Shown here: piece after piece, positions 8,952 through 19,365 of the stretch
Layout of the letters: each line of letters starts with the position of its first letter
Position numbering within the stretch: position 1 is the stretch's first letter
NCBI GenBank assembly: GCA_021107435.1
Contig: JAIOSV010000116.1
Location: forward strand, 1 to 64,000
From: Candidatus Sabulitectum sp.
GTDB taxonomy: Bacteria > Fermentibacterota > Fermentibacteria > Fermentibacterales > JCC-6
Direction of reading: 5' to 3'
DNA: 64,000 nt
Notes under the pieces: model-generated
What the model saw: only the letters and a program-made list of their open reading frames with translations
Database searches by the model: none
What the model was told of the DNA's origin: nothing
Position numbers and translations under genes: made by a program

Positions 8952-9517
8952 TATCTGCTTCCGGAAGTGCCACCGGTTGTCCCGCCAGTCGTTTCACCGC
9001 GTCCAGTAGTGCCTGAAGTGCTTCCTGTTCTTCCGGTATCACCGCTGTTGGCTCCCAGACTGTTTACCCTGTTTCTCAATGAGGCGATTTCATTTTCCAG
9101 ACCGTTGATCTCACTTTTCAGGCTGTCTATTGAGAGACTCTGGGTTTCAAGAAGATCGGTCATCTCCAGCATAAGGGAATCATTCAGCACTGTGAGTTCC
9201 TCTAAAACGGAATCTGTTCTGGCTGTAATGTTATCTATGTCTTCGCAGAAAGTCTCAGTAAGCGAATCGAAGTTAATGTCTGGCATATCAGGCAGTTCCA
9301 TAACTCCTGAACTGATTTGTTCCTCAAGGTCGTTGAGTCTCCCAGTCAATTCCTCGTTGTCGCGAACAACTTCCTGGATCTCATCGGCAATGTCGTCAAC
9401 CTGACCCTGTACTTCCGCGGCTACTTCGCCAACACCCGGCATCTCGCAGGCGCTGAACAGAAGAACCAGACCAAATCCCAATAGTAATACTCTCTTCATC
9501 ATCACTCCTTTTTTCAA
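8951..9517 (-). CDS. Coiled-coil lipoprotein with Gly/Thr-rich tail
   Basis: Lipobox LLFSAC; heptad-rich middle; C-term GTTGRGETTGGTTGGTSGSR. Confidence 0.65.
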   Translation of the reverse strand: MKKGVMMKRVLLLGFGLVLLFSACEMPGVGEVAAEVQGQVDDIADEIQEVVRDNEELTGRLNDLEEQISSGVMELPDMPDINFDSLTETFCEDIDNITARTDSVLEELTVLNDSLMLEMTDLLETQSLSIDSLKSEINGLENEIASLRNRVNSLGANSGDTGRTGSTSGTTGRGETTGGTTGGTSGSR

Positions 9518-10053
9518 GTTGAATTCTCACCGAATACTTCAGCTGTATAAGCAAGTATTTCAGTCTCTTTTTCCAGATAAGCCCCGGGGCGAAGACCCGC
9601 TTTGAGACAGGTATGCGCCAGAAATGTCTCTCTGTCCCATCCTTCCTCTGCTGCCACCTGAGGCAGAAGCGTTCCTGCCCTGTGACCTTTTCTTATGTAA
9701 AGCCCGTGTGTTCCGGGCAAAACATCTTCAGCTTCTATTTTTTTCATGGGAGAAAGGACAGATATTTCTATTTTCAGGTTCTGTACCTCATCCGGAGAAA
9801 CGGGAACGAATCTTGGATCGGATACTGCTGCTTCCCGGGCCATTGTTCTTACAGTAGCGCCAAGGGAACCCACTCCGGCGAAGTGCCCTATGCAGCCTCT
9901 GAGGCTGCCGTTGATCTTGAGTGTTACGAAGGCTCCTCCCGGTATATTGCAAATATTCTCATCAGGCACATCCGGGGCAACGGTACCGCTTGCCGCAGCC
10001 AGTACAGATCTTCTGGCCAGGCTAAGTAATATCTTCTTCTCGTTTTCGTTCAT
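9514..10053 (-). CDS. AMMECR1 domain protein
   Basis: GAFVTLKINGSLRGCIGHFAGVGSLGATVRTMAREAAVSDPRFVPVSPDE signature (LRGCIG). Confidence 0.93.
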   Translation of the reverse strand: MNENEKKILLSLARRSVLAAASGTVAPDVPDENICNIPGGAFVTLKINGSLRGCIGHFAGVGSLGATVRTMAREAAVSDPRFVPVSPDEVQNLKIEISVLSPMKKIEAEDVLPGTHGLYIRKGHRAGTLLPQVAAEEGWDRETFLAHTCLKAGLRPGAYLEKETEILAYTAEVFGENST

Positions 10054-10817
10054 TTTATCACCATTCCAGAAAAGTAGCCCACAACTTCATCAGTTCCTGC
10101 TCCGGCATCGGCGGATGTTGAGTAGTGAAGCTCCACCGCATTTTTCGCTTTCCTGAGCGTTGACACATGAAGCAGTGTCCTGATTGCTGACTTTCCACAA
10201 GCTTCGAGACTTTCTGTAATCCTCTCCGGGGAAAGCGTCAGAAAAGCATCTATCACCAGTCTGTCCAGTTTTTCAGCTGTTGCGAGAGGATAAAAGTGAG
10301 AAAGATCGCTTGAGGCAACAATGAAAGCATCCGGAGCATACTGCTGTATGAGGCGGGCGGTCTTACGGCAATCCGGCTCAATACCGAGGATAACAGGAAC
10401 AATCTCAGCATCAGGCCACCTGATCTGTATGAATGGCACCATAACCTCAAGGCTGTGTTCATTAAAAACAACAGTTCCCATTCGGGTAGCCAGGCCGCTT
10501 GTAACTTTTCTGTTGACGGGACACATTCCCAGAGGAGTTTCCATGAAATCAGTTTCGAACACTGTTTCACCTCTAAAGGGGTATCTGTGACTGGGAGCAA
10601 TTATAACAACAGTGGAAACATTGTCAGGAGCACTTGCAAACCCGTAACCGGCAGTTTTACCTGAATATGTGTATCCTGCATGAGGAACTACCATGCCTGT
10701 TGCATTTTCTAGGGGTTCACAATGGTTATCAAGAAACCCTCGAACCAGAGCTTCAAGGCTGGCAGAGTCCGCTGGATAGAATGATCCGGCAAAACCGGGC
10801 TTTAATACATCATCCAA
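10050..10817 (-). CDS. MEMO/AmmeMemoRadiSam system protein B
   Basis: LKPGFAGSFYPADSASLEALVRGFL...GMVVPHAGYTYSGKTAGYGF...VASSDLSHFYP; TTG start at 10817 preferred over the long ORF start inside dapB. Confidence 0.9.
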   Translation of the reverse strand: MDDVLKPGFAGSFYPADSASLEALVRGFLDNHCEPLENATGMVVPHAGYTYSGKTAGYGFASAPDNVSTVVIIAPSHRYPFRGETVFETDFMETPLGMCPVNRKVTSGLATRMGTVVFNEHSLEVMVPFIQIRWPDAEIVPVILGIEPDCRKTARLIQQYAPDAFIVASSDLSHFYPLATAEKLDRLVIDAFLTLSPERITESLEACGKSAIRTLLHVSTLRKAKNAVELHYSTSADAGAGTDEVVGYFSGMVIK

Positions 10818-11505
10818 GCATATCCTCCATACCGTATATGCCAGGAGGTTTTCCTGCAATAAAATCAGCCGCGCGGATGGCTCCCAGAGCAAACACCCTT
10901 CTGTCAGTGGCAAGATGGCTTATAGTCACCCTTTCCCCGTCTCCAAGAAAATGCAGATGGTGCTCACCTGTTACGTCTCCACCGCGGACAGCATGAACTC
11001 CCACTGTGCCGGTTTCTCTCTCACCGGTACCGCCTTGTCGTCCGTATACTTTCTCACCGTCCCACCTCTTCAAAAGAGACAGCGCTGTCCCGCTGGGACT
11101 GTCTTTCTTTCCTCTGTGATGAAATTCAATGAGTTCTCTGTCAAAACCGTCGCCAAGCATACCGGAGGCTGCTTCCATAAGCTTACCGAGAACATGAATT
11201 CCAACACTCATGTTGGATGAGTAGAAAACAGGCCGCCGGGTTACCCATATCTCAAGCATTCTTCTTTCATCCTCGCCAAGACCTGTGGTTCCGGAGACAA
11301 GAGCAACATCCGTTCCCGCGATAAGGGTGTTCATGTTGTTCCACGCTGATGGAAGGGAGAAATCAATCACAACTTCCACTTGAGGATTCAGTGTGAGTTC
11401 ATCCCCGGTATCGAATGTCTGTATAAGATCAAGTCTGCCCCCGGACTCATCGGCAACAAGCCTGCCCATTCTGCCGTCTGCCCCGAAAACCGCGACTTTT
11501 GTCAT
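10810..11505 (-). CDS. dapB: 4-hydroxy-tetrahydrodipicolinate reductase
   Basis: VAVFGADGRMGRLV, VVIDFSLPSA, VSGTTGL, EFHHRGKKDSPSGTAL. Confidence 0.95.
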   Translation of the reverse strand: MTKVAVFGADGRMGRLVADESGGRLDLIQTFDTGDELTLNPQVEVVIDFSLPSAWNNMNTLIAGTDVALVSGTTGLGEDERRMLEIWVTRRPVFYSSNMSVGIHVLGKLMEAASGMLGDGFDRELIEFHHRGKKDSPSGTALSLLKRWDGEKVYGRQGGTGERETGTVGVHAVRGGDVTGEHHLHFLGDGERVTISHLATDRRVFALGAIRAADFIAGKPPGIYGMEDMLG

Positions 11506-12374
11506 ACAAGCTCCATGAGTTCAAGAACCCCCTTCAGGATGTGAGTACTCTCTTCTCTAAGAGGCACCAGAGGTTCTCTGGGCATGTCGCTGGCAATAAC
11601 ACCCATCAGCTGAAGCGCCTTTTTTGCCGGAGAGGGATTGCTTTCAATGAATAGAACCTTAAAGAGCGGGTACAAAGTTTCATGAATCTCTCTCGCCTTT
11701 GCAACTTTCCCGTTCAGCCCAAGCTGAATCATTCCGCTCACCAGAGATGGCGCTACATTGGAAGTAACTGAAACAACACCGGAGCCTCCCATAAGTACCT
11801 GGGAGAGGCACAGGTGGTCATCGCCGCTCATGTATGCCATAGTGGACATGGAGCGGAGCTGAGTAACCCGCTCAACACTGCCGGCGGCATCCTTTACGCC
11901 AATGATGTTGGGGTGTTCTCCCAGCCTGGCAATGGTTTCAATATTCATGTCAGTACCGGTTCGACCGGGAACATTGTAGATAATTACGGGCTTGCTGCTG
12001 GCATCGGCCACAGCGGTGTAGTGGGCTATCTGACCCTGAGCTGTGGGCTTGTTGTAGTAGGGTGTAATGATCAACACCGAGTCTACCCCTGTGCCGCATA
12101 CTGTTTCGGTAAAACTTACTGTGGAAACAGTGGCGTTAGTGCCGGTTCCGGCAATAACAGGAACCCTGCCGTTTGATGTCTCAAGGACAGTTTGAATAAC
12201 CTCCAGCTTTTCCCGGCTGGAAAGAGTGGCCGGTTCCCCGGTGCACCCGCAGGCCAGAAGGCCCTGAACCCCTGAGGAAATCTGAAATTCTACCAGTTTC
12301 CTCAGAGATTCATGGTCAACAAGTCCATCCTTGAAGGGTGTAACCAGCGCGGTTACTGTGCCCTTCAAAACCAT
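11502..12374 (-). CDS. dapA: 4-hydroxy-tetrahydrodipicolinate synthase
   Basis: GTVTALVTPFKDGLVD, GCTGEPATLS, VIIYNVPGRTGTD, IGVKDAAG. Confidence 0.95.
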   Translation of the reverse strand: MVLKGTVTALVTPFKDGLVDHESLRKLVEFQISSGVQGLLACGCTGEPATLSSREKLEVIQTVLETSNGRVPVIAGTGTNATVSTVSFTETVCGTGVDSVLIITPYYNKPTAQGQIAHYTAVADASSKPVIIYNVPGRTGTDMNIETIARLGEHPNIIGVKDAAGSVERVTQLRSMSTMAYMSGDDHLCLSQVLMGGSGVVSVTSNVAPSLVSGMIQLGLNGKVAKAREIHETLYPLFKVLFIESNPSPAKKALQLMGVIASDMPREPLVPLREESTHILKGVLELMELV

Positions 12375-12377
12375 CTG

Positions 12378-13145
12378 TTACTCCTTTCCCTTCTTGATGA
12401 AGGGGGTAAGCAGATCCATGGGAATGGGGAATGCAATTGTGGAGTTGTTCTCCACAGCAATATCCGCCAGTGTCTGGAGATACCTGAGCTGAAGGGCGGA
12501 CGGGTGTATATCAAGTATCTTAGCTGCCTCAGACAGCTTCTGCGATGCCTGAAGCTCAGCGTCTGCGCGAATGATCTTCGCTCTGCGGTCTCTTTCTGCT
12601 TCTGCTTCCTTGGCCATCATTCTCTGCATGTCCTCGGGAAGGTCCACATGTTTTACTTCAACAGTAGACACCTTGATTCCCCAGGGATCAGTCATTCTGT
12701 CAAGAATGTTCTGGAGCTTACCGTTAATCTCGTCCCTGTTTGCAAGCAGCTCATCAAGAGTAGCCTCACCGAGAACACTTCTAAGCGTGGTCTGGGCAAG
12801 CTGATTGGTGGCATACATGTAGTTTGTAACTTCCAGTATCGCCTTCTTTGGATCAATGACACGATAGTAGGTAACAGCGTTAACTTTCACGCTTACATTG
12901 TCTCTGGTGATGACATCCTGAGGAGGAATGTCCATTGTGATAACCCTTAGATCCACCTTCTTCATTGAATCTATTATCGGAAAAACAAAGATCAGCCCCG
13001 GTCCTTTGATGCCGATTACCTTACCAAGTCGAAAAACAACACCCCTCTGATACTCCTTCAGTACTCTCAAAGAACTGAGGATGAGAATAACAAGTATAAC
13101 TGCGGGAAGACAAAACGCTGCAGCTGGCATACTAACTCCTTTCAA
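12378..13145 (-). CDS. SPFH/Band 7 slipin-family protein
   Basis: [66 protein letters not shown]. Confidence 0.93.
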   Translation of the reverse strand: MKGVSMPAAAFCLPAVILVILILSSLRVLKEYQRGVVFRLGKVIGIKGPGLIFVFPIIDSMKKVDLRVITMDIPPQDVITRDNVSVKVNAVTYYRVIDPKKAILEVTNYMYATNQLAQTTLRSVLGEATLDELLANRDEINGKLQNILDRMTDPWGIKVSTVEVKHVDLPEDMQRMMAKEAEAERDRRAKIIRADAELQASQKLSEAAKILDIHPSALQLRYLQTLADIAVENNSTIAFPIPMDLLTPFIKKGKE

Positions 13146-13446
13146 GCGGTTCGATTATAAGAATAAGATCATCCGGATCTACCCCTGTTACTTTTATCTC
13201 CGAGCCTGCGGAAACACTTCCGGGAACCGTCATCTTGCTCCACCACTGCTCTCCGCGAACCTCAACAACCAGTCGATTTCTGAACCCTGAGGTTTTTCTT
13301 ACTATTCCAGTTTCTCCAACCATGCCTGCGTCACCTGTCTGGTTCGGTCTTTTCTGCGCCCGCAGTCCCAGCCAGAGCAGAAAGACCGCTATAAGCAAAA
13401 CGGTTATCCCTCCGGCCCACATGGTGGCTACACCAATTTGACCCAT
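13132..13446 (-). CDS. NfeD-like OB-fold membrane protein
   Basis: TM segment plus [12 protein letters not shown]...[12 protein letters not shown]...[21 protein letters not shown]; adjacent to slipin. Confidence 0.8.
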   Translation of the reverse strand: MGQIGVATMWAGGITVLLIAVFLLWLGLRAQKRPNQTGDAGMVGETGIVRKTSGFRNRLVVEVRGEQWWSKMTVPGSVSAGSEIKVTGVDPDDLILIIEPLERS

Positions 13447-13447
13447 C

Positions 13448-14554
13448 TTATTCTATCCTCCAATCGTCCGCCGATTCAACTCCCTTGATTTTCAGGATAA
13501 GGGAATTAGGATTGGTGGCGGCTGCGAGTGCTGTTCCCTCATCGATTTGCTCGTTCTTAAGCAGATTAAAGAGGCACATGTCGAAGGTCTGCATCCCGTA
13601 CTGATTGCCGCCCTGTTCCATTGTATCGTGGATAAGATGAAATTTCTCAGGGTCGGTAACACAGTTGCCTATTGTGGCTGTGTGAACCATGATCTCTGTA
13701 GCAAGAACCCTTTCTTTGCCCGTGGCGGCGGGAAGAAGTCTCTGGGAAATAACAGCCTTCAGAAGACCGCCCAGCTGAATTCTTATCTGTTTCTGCTGGT
13801 GAGCGGAGAACATGTCAATTATTCTGTTAATGGTCTCGGGGGCATCGGTAGTGTGAAGAGTGCTCATAACAAGATGACCTGTTTCAGCTCCGCTGAGGGC
13901 AATCGTAGCAGTCTCGGCATCACGCATTTCTCCTATGAGTATCACATCCGGATCCTGACGGAATACCGCACGGAGAGCGGTGGGCCATGAAAGGGTATCA
14001 ATACCCACTTCCCTCTGACAAATGGAACAGTTCTTATCGGGATGCAGAAATTCTATGGGATCCTCAATAGTTACAATATGGGCTTTCCTGTTCTCATTGA
14101 TCGTATTGATCATTGCAGCCAGTGTGGTTGATTTGCCGCTGCCGGTGGCACCTGTAACCAGAATAAGCCCTCTCTGTTCCAAACAGATTTTCTGAACAAC
14201 ATCGGGAAGACCAAGCTGACTGAGTTCGGGAATTTCAAAGGGTATCTTCCTCATAACCATGGCTGGTGTCCCCCGCTGATTGTAGATATTCACCCTGAAA
14301 CGAGCCTTGCCAGCCAGACTGTAGGCCAGATCAACCTCGGAGCCTGATCCAAAAAGCTCACGCTGAGCTTTATTTGTCACTTCATCTGTAATCTGAACCA
14401 TGTGTTCATTTGTGAAGCTGGGAAAACCGTCAGCATGTATGATGGAACCCGATCGCCTTACTATCGGCGGCGAACCCACTTTGAAGTGGATATCACTTAC
14501 ATGCTCATCAACAAGAGCATCAAGAATGGTGTCAATGGCCTTTTTCTGCCCCAT
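13448..14554 (-). CDS. pilT: Type IV pilus retraction ATPase PilT
   Basis: DIHFKVGSPPIVRRSG, Walker A GATGSGKSTTLAA, IEDPIEFLH, GEMRDAETA, HTTDAPETINRII. Confidence 0.92.
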   Translation of the reverse strand: MGQKKAIDTILDALVDEHVSDIHFKVGSPPIVRRSGSIIHADGFPSFTNEHMVQITDEVTNKAQRELFGSGSEVDLAYSLAGKARFRVNIYNQRGTPAMVMRKIPFEIPELSQLGLPDVVQKICLEQRGLILVTGATGSGKSTTLAAMINTINENRKAHIVTIEDPIEFLHPDKNCSICQREVGIDTLSWPTALRAVFRQDPDVILIGEMRDAETATIALSGAETGHLVMSTLHTTDAPETINRIIDMFSAHQQKQIRIQLGGLLKAVISQRLLPAATGKERVLATEIMVHTATIGNCVTDPEKFHLIHDTMEQGGNQYGMQTFDMCLFNLLKNEQIDEGTALAAATNPNSLILKIKGVESADDWRIE

Positions 14555-15116
14555 ACAAACCCCCGCTTCTTATATACGACTCTACTGCCTCAGGTACAAG
14601 GTATGCAATGCTCCTGTGTTCCCGAACACGCTTCCTGAGGTTAGAAGATGATATCCACACACCGGGAAAATCAAAGAGGCTTACCTTTTTCAGAAACTCC
14701 GGATTCACTGATGAGAATTCAACGTCAGGTCTAGTGCCCACAACAACATCCGCAAGTTCAAGAATTCTCATGGGTTGCCTCCATGCATGCATTTCCAGAA
14801 GGCTGTCCATTCCTATAATAAAACAGGGCTTGAAGTCATCTGTTGAAATCCGCTCCAGCATATCCACAGTGTAAGATGGAAAACTTCTGGATTCCAGATC
14901 AGCGACTTGAAAAAACGGGTTGTCCTGAACGGCCAGCTCAAGCATTCGCAGACGATGGCTGAAATCTGCTATCTCGGAATTAATCTTATGGGGAGGATTT
15001 CTGGAGGGGACAAAATACACTTTCTCAAGGGAATATTGCTCAAGAGCTTCTTGAGCCAGCATCAGGTGCCCCAGGTGAGGCGGGTCGAAGGTTCCTCCAA
15101 GAAAACCTTGTTTCAC
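14532..15116 (-). CDS. nadD: Nicotinate-nucleotide adenylyltransferase
   Basis: GFLGGTFDPPHLGHLMLAQEAL, VPSRNPPHK, ISSSNLRKRVREHRSIAYLVPEAVESYI. Confidence 0.93.
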   Translation of the reverse strand: MKQGFLGGTFDPPHLGHLMLAQEALEQYSLEKVYFVPSRNPPHKINSEIADFSHRLRMLELAVQDNPFFQVADLESRSFPSYTVDMLERISTDDFKPCFIIGMDSLLEMHAWRQPMRILELADVVVGTRPDVEFSSVNPEFLKKVSLFDFPGVWISSSNLRKRVREHRSIAYLVPEAVESYIRSGGLYGAEKGH

Positions 15117-15853
15117 TGCACCTCCTGAAGCTTTCGAAGGGCTTCCTCTTCTTCGCTCGGAGTAAGCTCACAGGTTTCAAGAGCTCTGCTGTAGTAAGTT
15201 CTGGCTGAATATCTATTATCCGTAGATCTGTAAAGATCTCCCATGGCGATAAGCACAGCTCCGCGACAGGATGTCTCTCCGTAGCTGTCCATGGCATCTC
15301 TAAGGTACAGCAACGCCGCATCCGTTTCTTTCCTGTGAATGTAGAATTTACCAATAAACAATGCTCTCAGAGCAAGATGGTCATTCACCTCAATAAATAG
15401 TTCTTCTGCTGAATCCAGAAGGGAAGACGCAGGATAGGTCTCGATAAACCTGACAATCTCCTCACGGGCTCTTATTACCTGCGTCTGATCTCTTCTGTAA
15501 TCCCTTCTCTGCATCCACATTGTTTCCGCAAGAGCAAATTGAGCATCATCCGCATAAACTCCCCGCGGAAACTCATTCACCACTCTGTAGAAATAGAATT
15601 CAGCGTCTGCCCAGAATTTCTGTTCTCTGTCAGCCAGACCGCTTCGGTAAAGGAAAAGATCAGTTTCCATGTCTCCGGGATAACGGAACATAAGTTCGGT
15701 GTAGAGAAACGAAGCTTGAGTCCACTTGCCATCCTGAAAATACCGGTCGGCAAGCTGAATAATCTGCTCTCTTTCCATGCCGGCAGTCGATGGGAAGGAA
15801 CCGCACCCGATCAGAAAAACCAGAAGAGCTGTCATCAATCCGTATTTGATCAT
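15113..15853 (-). CDS. BamD-like TPR lipoprotein
   Basis: Lipobox FLIGC; FYRVVNEFPRGVYADDAQFALAETMW; YPASSLLDSAEELF. Confidence 0.65.
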   Translation of the reverse strand: MIKYGLMTALLVFLIGCGSFPSTAGMEREQIIQLADRYFQDGKWTQASFLYTELMFRYPGDMETDLFLYRSGLADREQKFWADAEFYFYRVVNEFPRGVYADDAQFALAETMWMQRRDYRRDQTQVIRAREEIVRFIETYPASSLLDSAEELFIEVNDHLALRALFIGKFYIHRKETDAALLYLRDAMDSYGETSCRGAVLIAMGDLYRSTDNRYSARTYYSRALETCELTPSEEEEALRKLQEVQ

Positions 15854-15869
15854 TACAATCCTCTTGAAT

Positions 15870-16865
15870 TTATGGTGTTACAAGGTATCTAAGTGAATCT
15901 CTCCGCGCCGCGGCGTCCATCGCCGCTGAGGACCCTAGCCCCGGCTCCACCTGGCATGCCCGATTGTACCACATCAGCGCATCCGCAGCGTTCCCTGCTC
16001 TTTCAGCCATAACTCCCAGTTGAAGCGCTGCCCTGACTCGAACGCCTGTAAAGCTGGAACTCCATACTTCCAGCAACCTTTCCCGCGCCATGGCAATATC
16101 ATTCTGTACAACATCCTGTTCAGCAAGCAACAGAAGTATCTCCATTCTTCGCTGACGGTTGGAAGAGTCTATAAGACCCATGCGGTCAAGTTCGGTTAAA
16201 ACGTCCAGTTCATCCTCTTTGCGTCCCGTAGTGAATTGAAGCAGTCTTGCTCTGGCAAAAAGCATCTCTCCTCTGAGGTCTGTTCTTACCAGAGGAATTC
16301 TGTCAAGTTCCACAATATGGAATTCAGCAGCATACCTGAGAAGACTGTCTTCTGCCGGGGTACCAATGACAGAATCGGTTACTTCCGCCACCGATGCCAG
16401 GTGAACTGAAGCATACTTTCCCCTGAGAAGCCATTCTTCTTCGAAAACCTGACTGAGATCCGGTGCTATTTCAATAGATCGTCCGAAAGCGTCATAGGCC
16501 TGCAACGAGTCATTGTCACGTACCATCTCCCATCCGAGTCTTCGCCAAAGATGTCCGATAGCCAGTGAATCACAGTCACCGGGGTTCCGTGAAAGAAAAT
16601 CAAGGGCTGTTTTTGCTCTTTGTCTGCTGCTGCGATTCCGTTCTGCCTGACTGGCGAGAACTGCCGTCTCAGCAAGTCTGTATTGCAATTCCCAGTCATA
16701 GTTTTCAGCCTGATTGCCAAGTTCTTCGTACAGAGAAAGAGCCTGAGTATATCTCCCGGCGTTAAAAAGCACATCAGCCTGTTCCCGGGTATCCTCATCA
16801 ACCCGACCGGCTCCGCAGCCGGAAACCGCCAGGATAATCAGAGCGGCATAGATGGATTTTCGCAC
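15870..16865 (-). CDS. TPR lipoprotein
   Basis: LAVSGCGAG lipobox; TPR motifs near both termini. Confidence 0.6.
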   Translation of the reverse strand: MRKSIYAALIILAVSGCGAGRVDEDTREQADVLFNAGRYTQALSLYEELGNQAENYDWELQYRLAETAVLASQAERNRSSRQRAKTALDFLSRNPGDCDSLAIGHLWRRLGWEMVRDNDSLQAYDAFGRSIEIAPDLSQVFEEEWLLRGKYASVHLASVAEVTDSVIGTPAEDSLLRYAAEFHIVELDRIPLVRTDLRGEMLFARARLLQFTTGRKEDELDVLTELDRMGLIDSSNRQRRMEILLLLAEQDVVQNDIAMARERLLEVWSSSFTGVRVRAALQLGVMAERAGNAADALMWYNRACQVEPGLGSSAAMDAAARRDSLRYLVTP

Positions 16866-16868
16866 AGA

Positions 16869-17447
16869 TCAGTTCCTGCTTGAGTAGAAGAGGTAAACCA
16901 GTGCTGTTACAACTCCTGTAACAACCAGAGGTTCAAGGATGTTACCGCTTTCCTCGTCAGAAAGCTCACCGTTGGCCCATTCTTCTGTTGAGCTTTCCAT
17001 TATGATGATGTCCGATGAAGAAATTGTATTCTCTATTACAGAACCCTCCCGAACAGTAAGAATCACATCACCCTCAGGATCAACAAGGGTTGCGGCAATT
17101 TCACAACTGGCAAGTCTTGGGACCTGTTTTCCTCCGAATATCCAGCTTCTCCTGGTTTGCGCGTATGTGACTCCAAGTTCCATTGGTCTCAGATTGAGTA
17201 TCCAGCCCCCTGCATCTCTTGATGTATACACTGTAACTCCGGCAGCCCCCAGTGTATGTGTGGCTATCTGCTCTATGAGCCAGCCTCCTTCATGCTCACC
17301 CTGAATATTCAAAGCAATAGTTTCAAGACCCTGAGAGGATACCTGTTCGGCAACAGGTTCCAGCGCATTCAAAACGGCAGTTTCAAGCATATCAAGATTG
17401 GTCATGGATCCGGTGAGCACAAACCCTAGCAGGAAAGCTGTTATCAT
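16869..17447 (-). CDS. Conserved hypothetical protein with C-terminal TM helix
   Basis: Intact ORF in an operon-like arrangement; C-term PLVVTGVVTALVYLFYSSRN. Confidence 0.5.
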   Translation of the reverse strand: MITAFLLGFVLTGSMTNLDMLETAVLNALEPVAEQVSSQGLETIALNIQGEHEGGWLIEQIATHTLGAAGVTVYTSRDAGGWILNLRPMELGVTYAQTRRSWIFGGKQVPRLASCEIAATLVDPEGDVILTVREGSVIENTISSSDIIIMESSTEEWANGELSDEESGNILEPLVVTGVVTALVYLFYSSRN

Positions 17448-17506
17448 TTCTGTTCCTATCCTTTTTTAAGTGAAGTCAATCAATTCTTTCGACCCTGATT
17501 ATATCA

Positions 17507-18763
17507 TTAGTTAACAGGTTCTGCCACAAGAACAGCCCCTGAAGATTCTACAACTTTCGCCCTGACAGCTGATCCGGGATTTACGGGCTCAGTAAATGAA
17601 ACAACAGCATCGACCTCCGGTGCATCCCACCGTGTATGCCCTGTGAGCCGGTCATCAGCCAGAATAGTAAGCTCTCTCCCATACAATCGCTCATCCCAGT
17701 CTGCGTAAAGCGCGTCCCCTACTGCTGAAATCGCGGCCAGCCTTCTGGAAGCTGTTGAATCATCCACAGCATCTCCTCTGGCTATAGTCCTGGAATACTC
17801 AAGTGTTCCCTCTTCAGGATACCAGCTGAATGCGGCTATGTGTCTTCCAGAGCGATATCTTCCAAGAAAATCTCTGAGAGCTGTAAAATCCGCCTCAGTC
17901 TCCCCCGGGTAGCCAGTTATGACAGTGTACCTGACAGCAATCTCAACCGGGGAGTTATCAAGTTGCTCCATTATTGTTTCTATGGTTCCAACTCCGTGCC
18001 TGCGCCCCATTCGCTCAAGGATTGAATCACTGGCATGCTGAATGGGCATATCGATGTAAGGAACTACATTGCTGTATTTGCTGAAAATCTCCGTCAACCG
18101 GTAAGGGAAGTGAAGAGGGTGCAGATAGTAAAGACGCCACCAGATTGACGGATGTCTTGCCGCGAGGATCTCTGTAAGAGCCGAGAGGTCTGCTCCATTC
18201 TGATGCCAGTTGCCGCTGTCCTGCGCTACAAGACCTATTTCGCAGGCACCCTGCTGAATAAGAAGATCGGATTCTCTTAAAATAAGATCAAGATGTCGAG
18301 GTATAAACCTTCCTCTTATCGCGGGAATCGTACAGTATGCACAGGCATTGCTGCAACCGTCCGCGATCTTAAGATACCTGTAGCTTCCCTGGCCGGAAAC
18401 CTGCGCCTGACCTTCCGGAACAACCCCAAGCCATGCGGAGAGTTTCCTCCAGTCTCCGGGCCCTGTAACCAGATCAATGTCTTCGAGACCTCCACTGCCA
18501 TCATCAGCGTACCTTCCTGGAAGACAACCTGTCATAACAATCTTTCTGCCCGGCTTCTCACCTTTCCACCTGATTATATCCGAAAGATACTCAAGAGATT
18601 CTTCAGTAGCCGGAGCAATGAATGCGCAGGTGTTGAGTATTATCAGATCAGAGGATTCAGGTTCGTCACTGTATTTCCAGCCCGCGCTGTTCATTACCCA
18701 TGCAAACCGCTCAGAATCCACCTTATTCTTGGGACAGCCCAATGACATTATGTGATACTTCAA
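17507..18763 (-). CDS. rimO: Ribosomal protein S12 methylthiotransferase RimO (MiaB/RimO family)
   Basis: SLGCPKNKVDSER; KIADGCSNACAYCTIPAIRGRF radical SAM CxxxCxxC; YIDMPIQHASDSILERMGRR; TRAM-like C-term. Confidence 0.93.
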   Translation of the reverse strand: MKYHIMSLGCPKNKVDSERFAWVMNSAGWKYSDEPESSDLIILNTCAFIAPATEESLEYLSDIIRWKGEKPGRKIVMTGCLPGRYADDGSGGLEDIDLVTGPGDWRKLSAWLGVVPEGQAQVSGQGSYRYLKIADGCSNACAYCTIPAIRGRFIPRHLDLILRESDLLIQQGACEIGLVAQDSGNWHQNGADLSALTEILAARHPSIWWRLYYLHPLHFPYRLTEIFSKYSNVVPYIDMPIQHASDSILERMGRRHGVGTIETIMEQLDNSPVEIAVRYTVITGYPGETEADFTALRDFLGRYRSGRHIAAFSWYPEEGTLEYSRTIARGDAVDDSTASRRLAAISAVGDALYADWDERLYGRELTILADDRLTGHTRWDAPEVDAVVSFTEPVNPGSAVRAKVVESSGAVLVAEPVN

Positions 18764-18772
18764 CCGGTCCTC

Positions 18773-19354
18773 CTATAGTGTCCCGGCATCAATAATACTG
18801 TATCCCGCAAGTTGCGGGATGAAGAAAATATCCGGAACAGTATCACTTATCTGAAGATCAGCAATTTCCCAGCTTGTTGAGTTGCCATTGGCATCGGTAG
18901 TTGAAAAAAGAAATGGAAGTGAATCAGAAAGAGTGTATCCTGCTGTAATCTCTGTAATTCCACCCTCGAACAGACCCGAGGCAATTACTGTGATGCTGTC
19001 ACCACTCTGACTGGATACAACACTGCATTCATTCTCTGAAGCAAATGAAAGAATATGAAGGAAACCTGTGGGGGAACCTGAATAGACCAGGATCTCGGAA
19101 AACACCGGGTCAACAGTAAACACTTCTGTGCCTGTGCACCCCATAACTCGATCTTCAGAACCATCGTACTGAAGCAGAAAACGATTGGGGTGGGCAAGAT
19201 GCATGGTTCCTGATGCTTCTTCCGAATCCATGGTCAGCGCCCAGTAATCTGTCTGAGCGAAAGAACCAGTAAGGTAAATTGCATCCTCCAGTCGCTCAGA
19301 AAGAGGCCTGAGTAACGATGTTCCAGCAAGAATGATCATTAAAAAAGAATTCAT
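18773..19354 (-). CDS. lolA: Outer-membrane lipoprotein carrier LolA-like
   Basis: GTMHLAHPNRFLLQYDGSEDRVMGCTGTEVFTVDP; ADLQISDTVPDIFF. Confidence 0.7.
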   Translation of the reverse strand: MNSFLMIILAGTSLLRPLSERLEDAIYLTGSFAQTDYWALTMDSEEASGTMHLAHPNRFLLQYDGSEDRVMGCTGTEVFTVDPVFSEILVYSGSPTGFLHILSFASENECSVVSSQSGDSITVIASGLFEGGITEITAGYTLSDSLPFLFSTTDANGNSTSWEIADLQISDTVPDIFFIPQLAGYSIIDAGTL

Positions 19355-19365
19355 TACTACCTTTC

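Noticed and set aside
8951-9517. Gly/Thr-rich tail of the coiled-coil lipoprotein considered as a notable repeat
   Set aside because: Short low-complexity sequence, ordinary for envelope lipoproteins.
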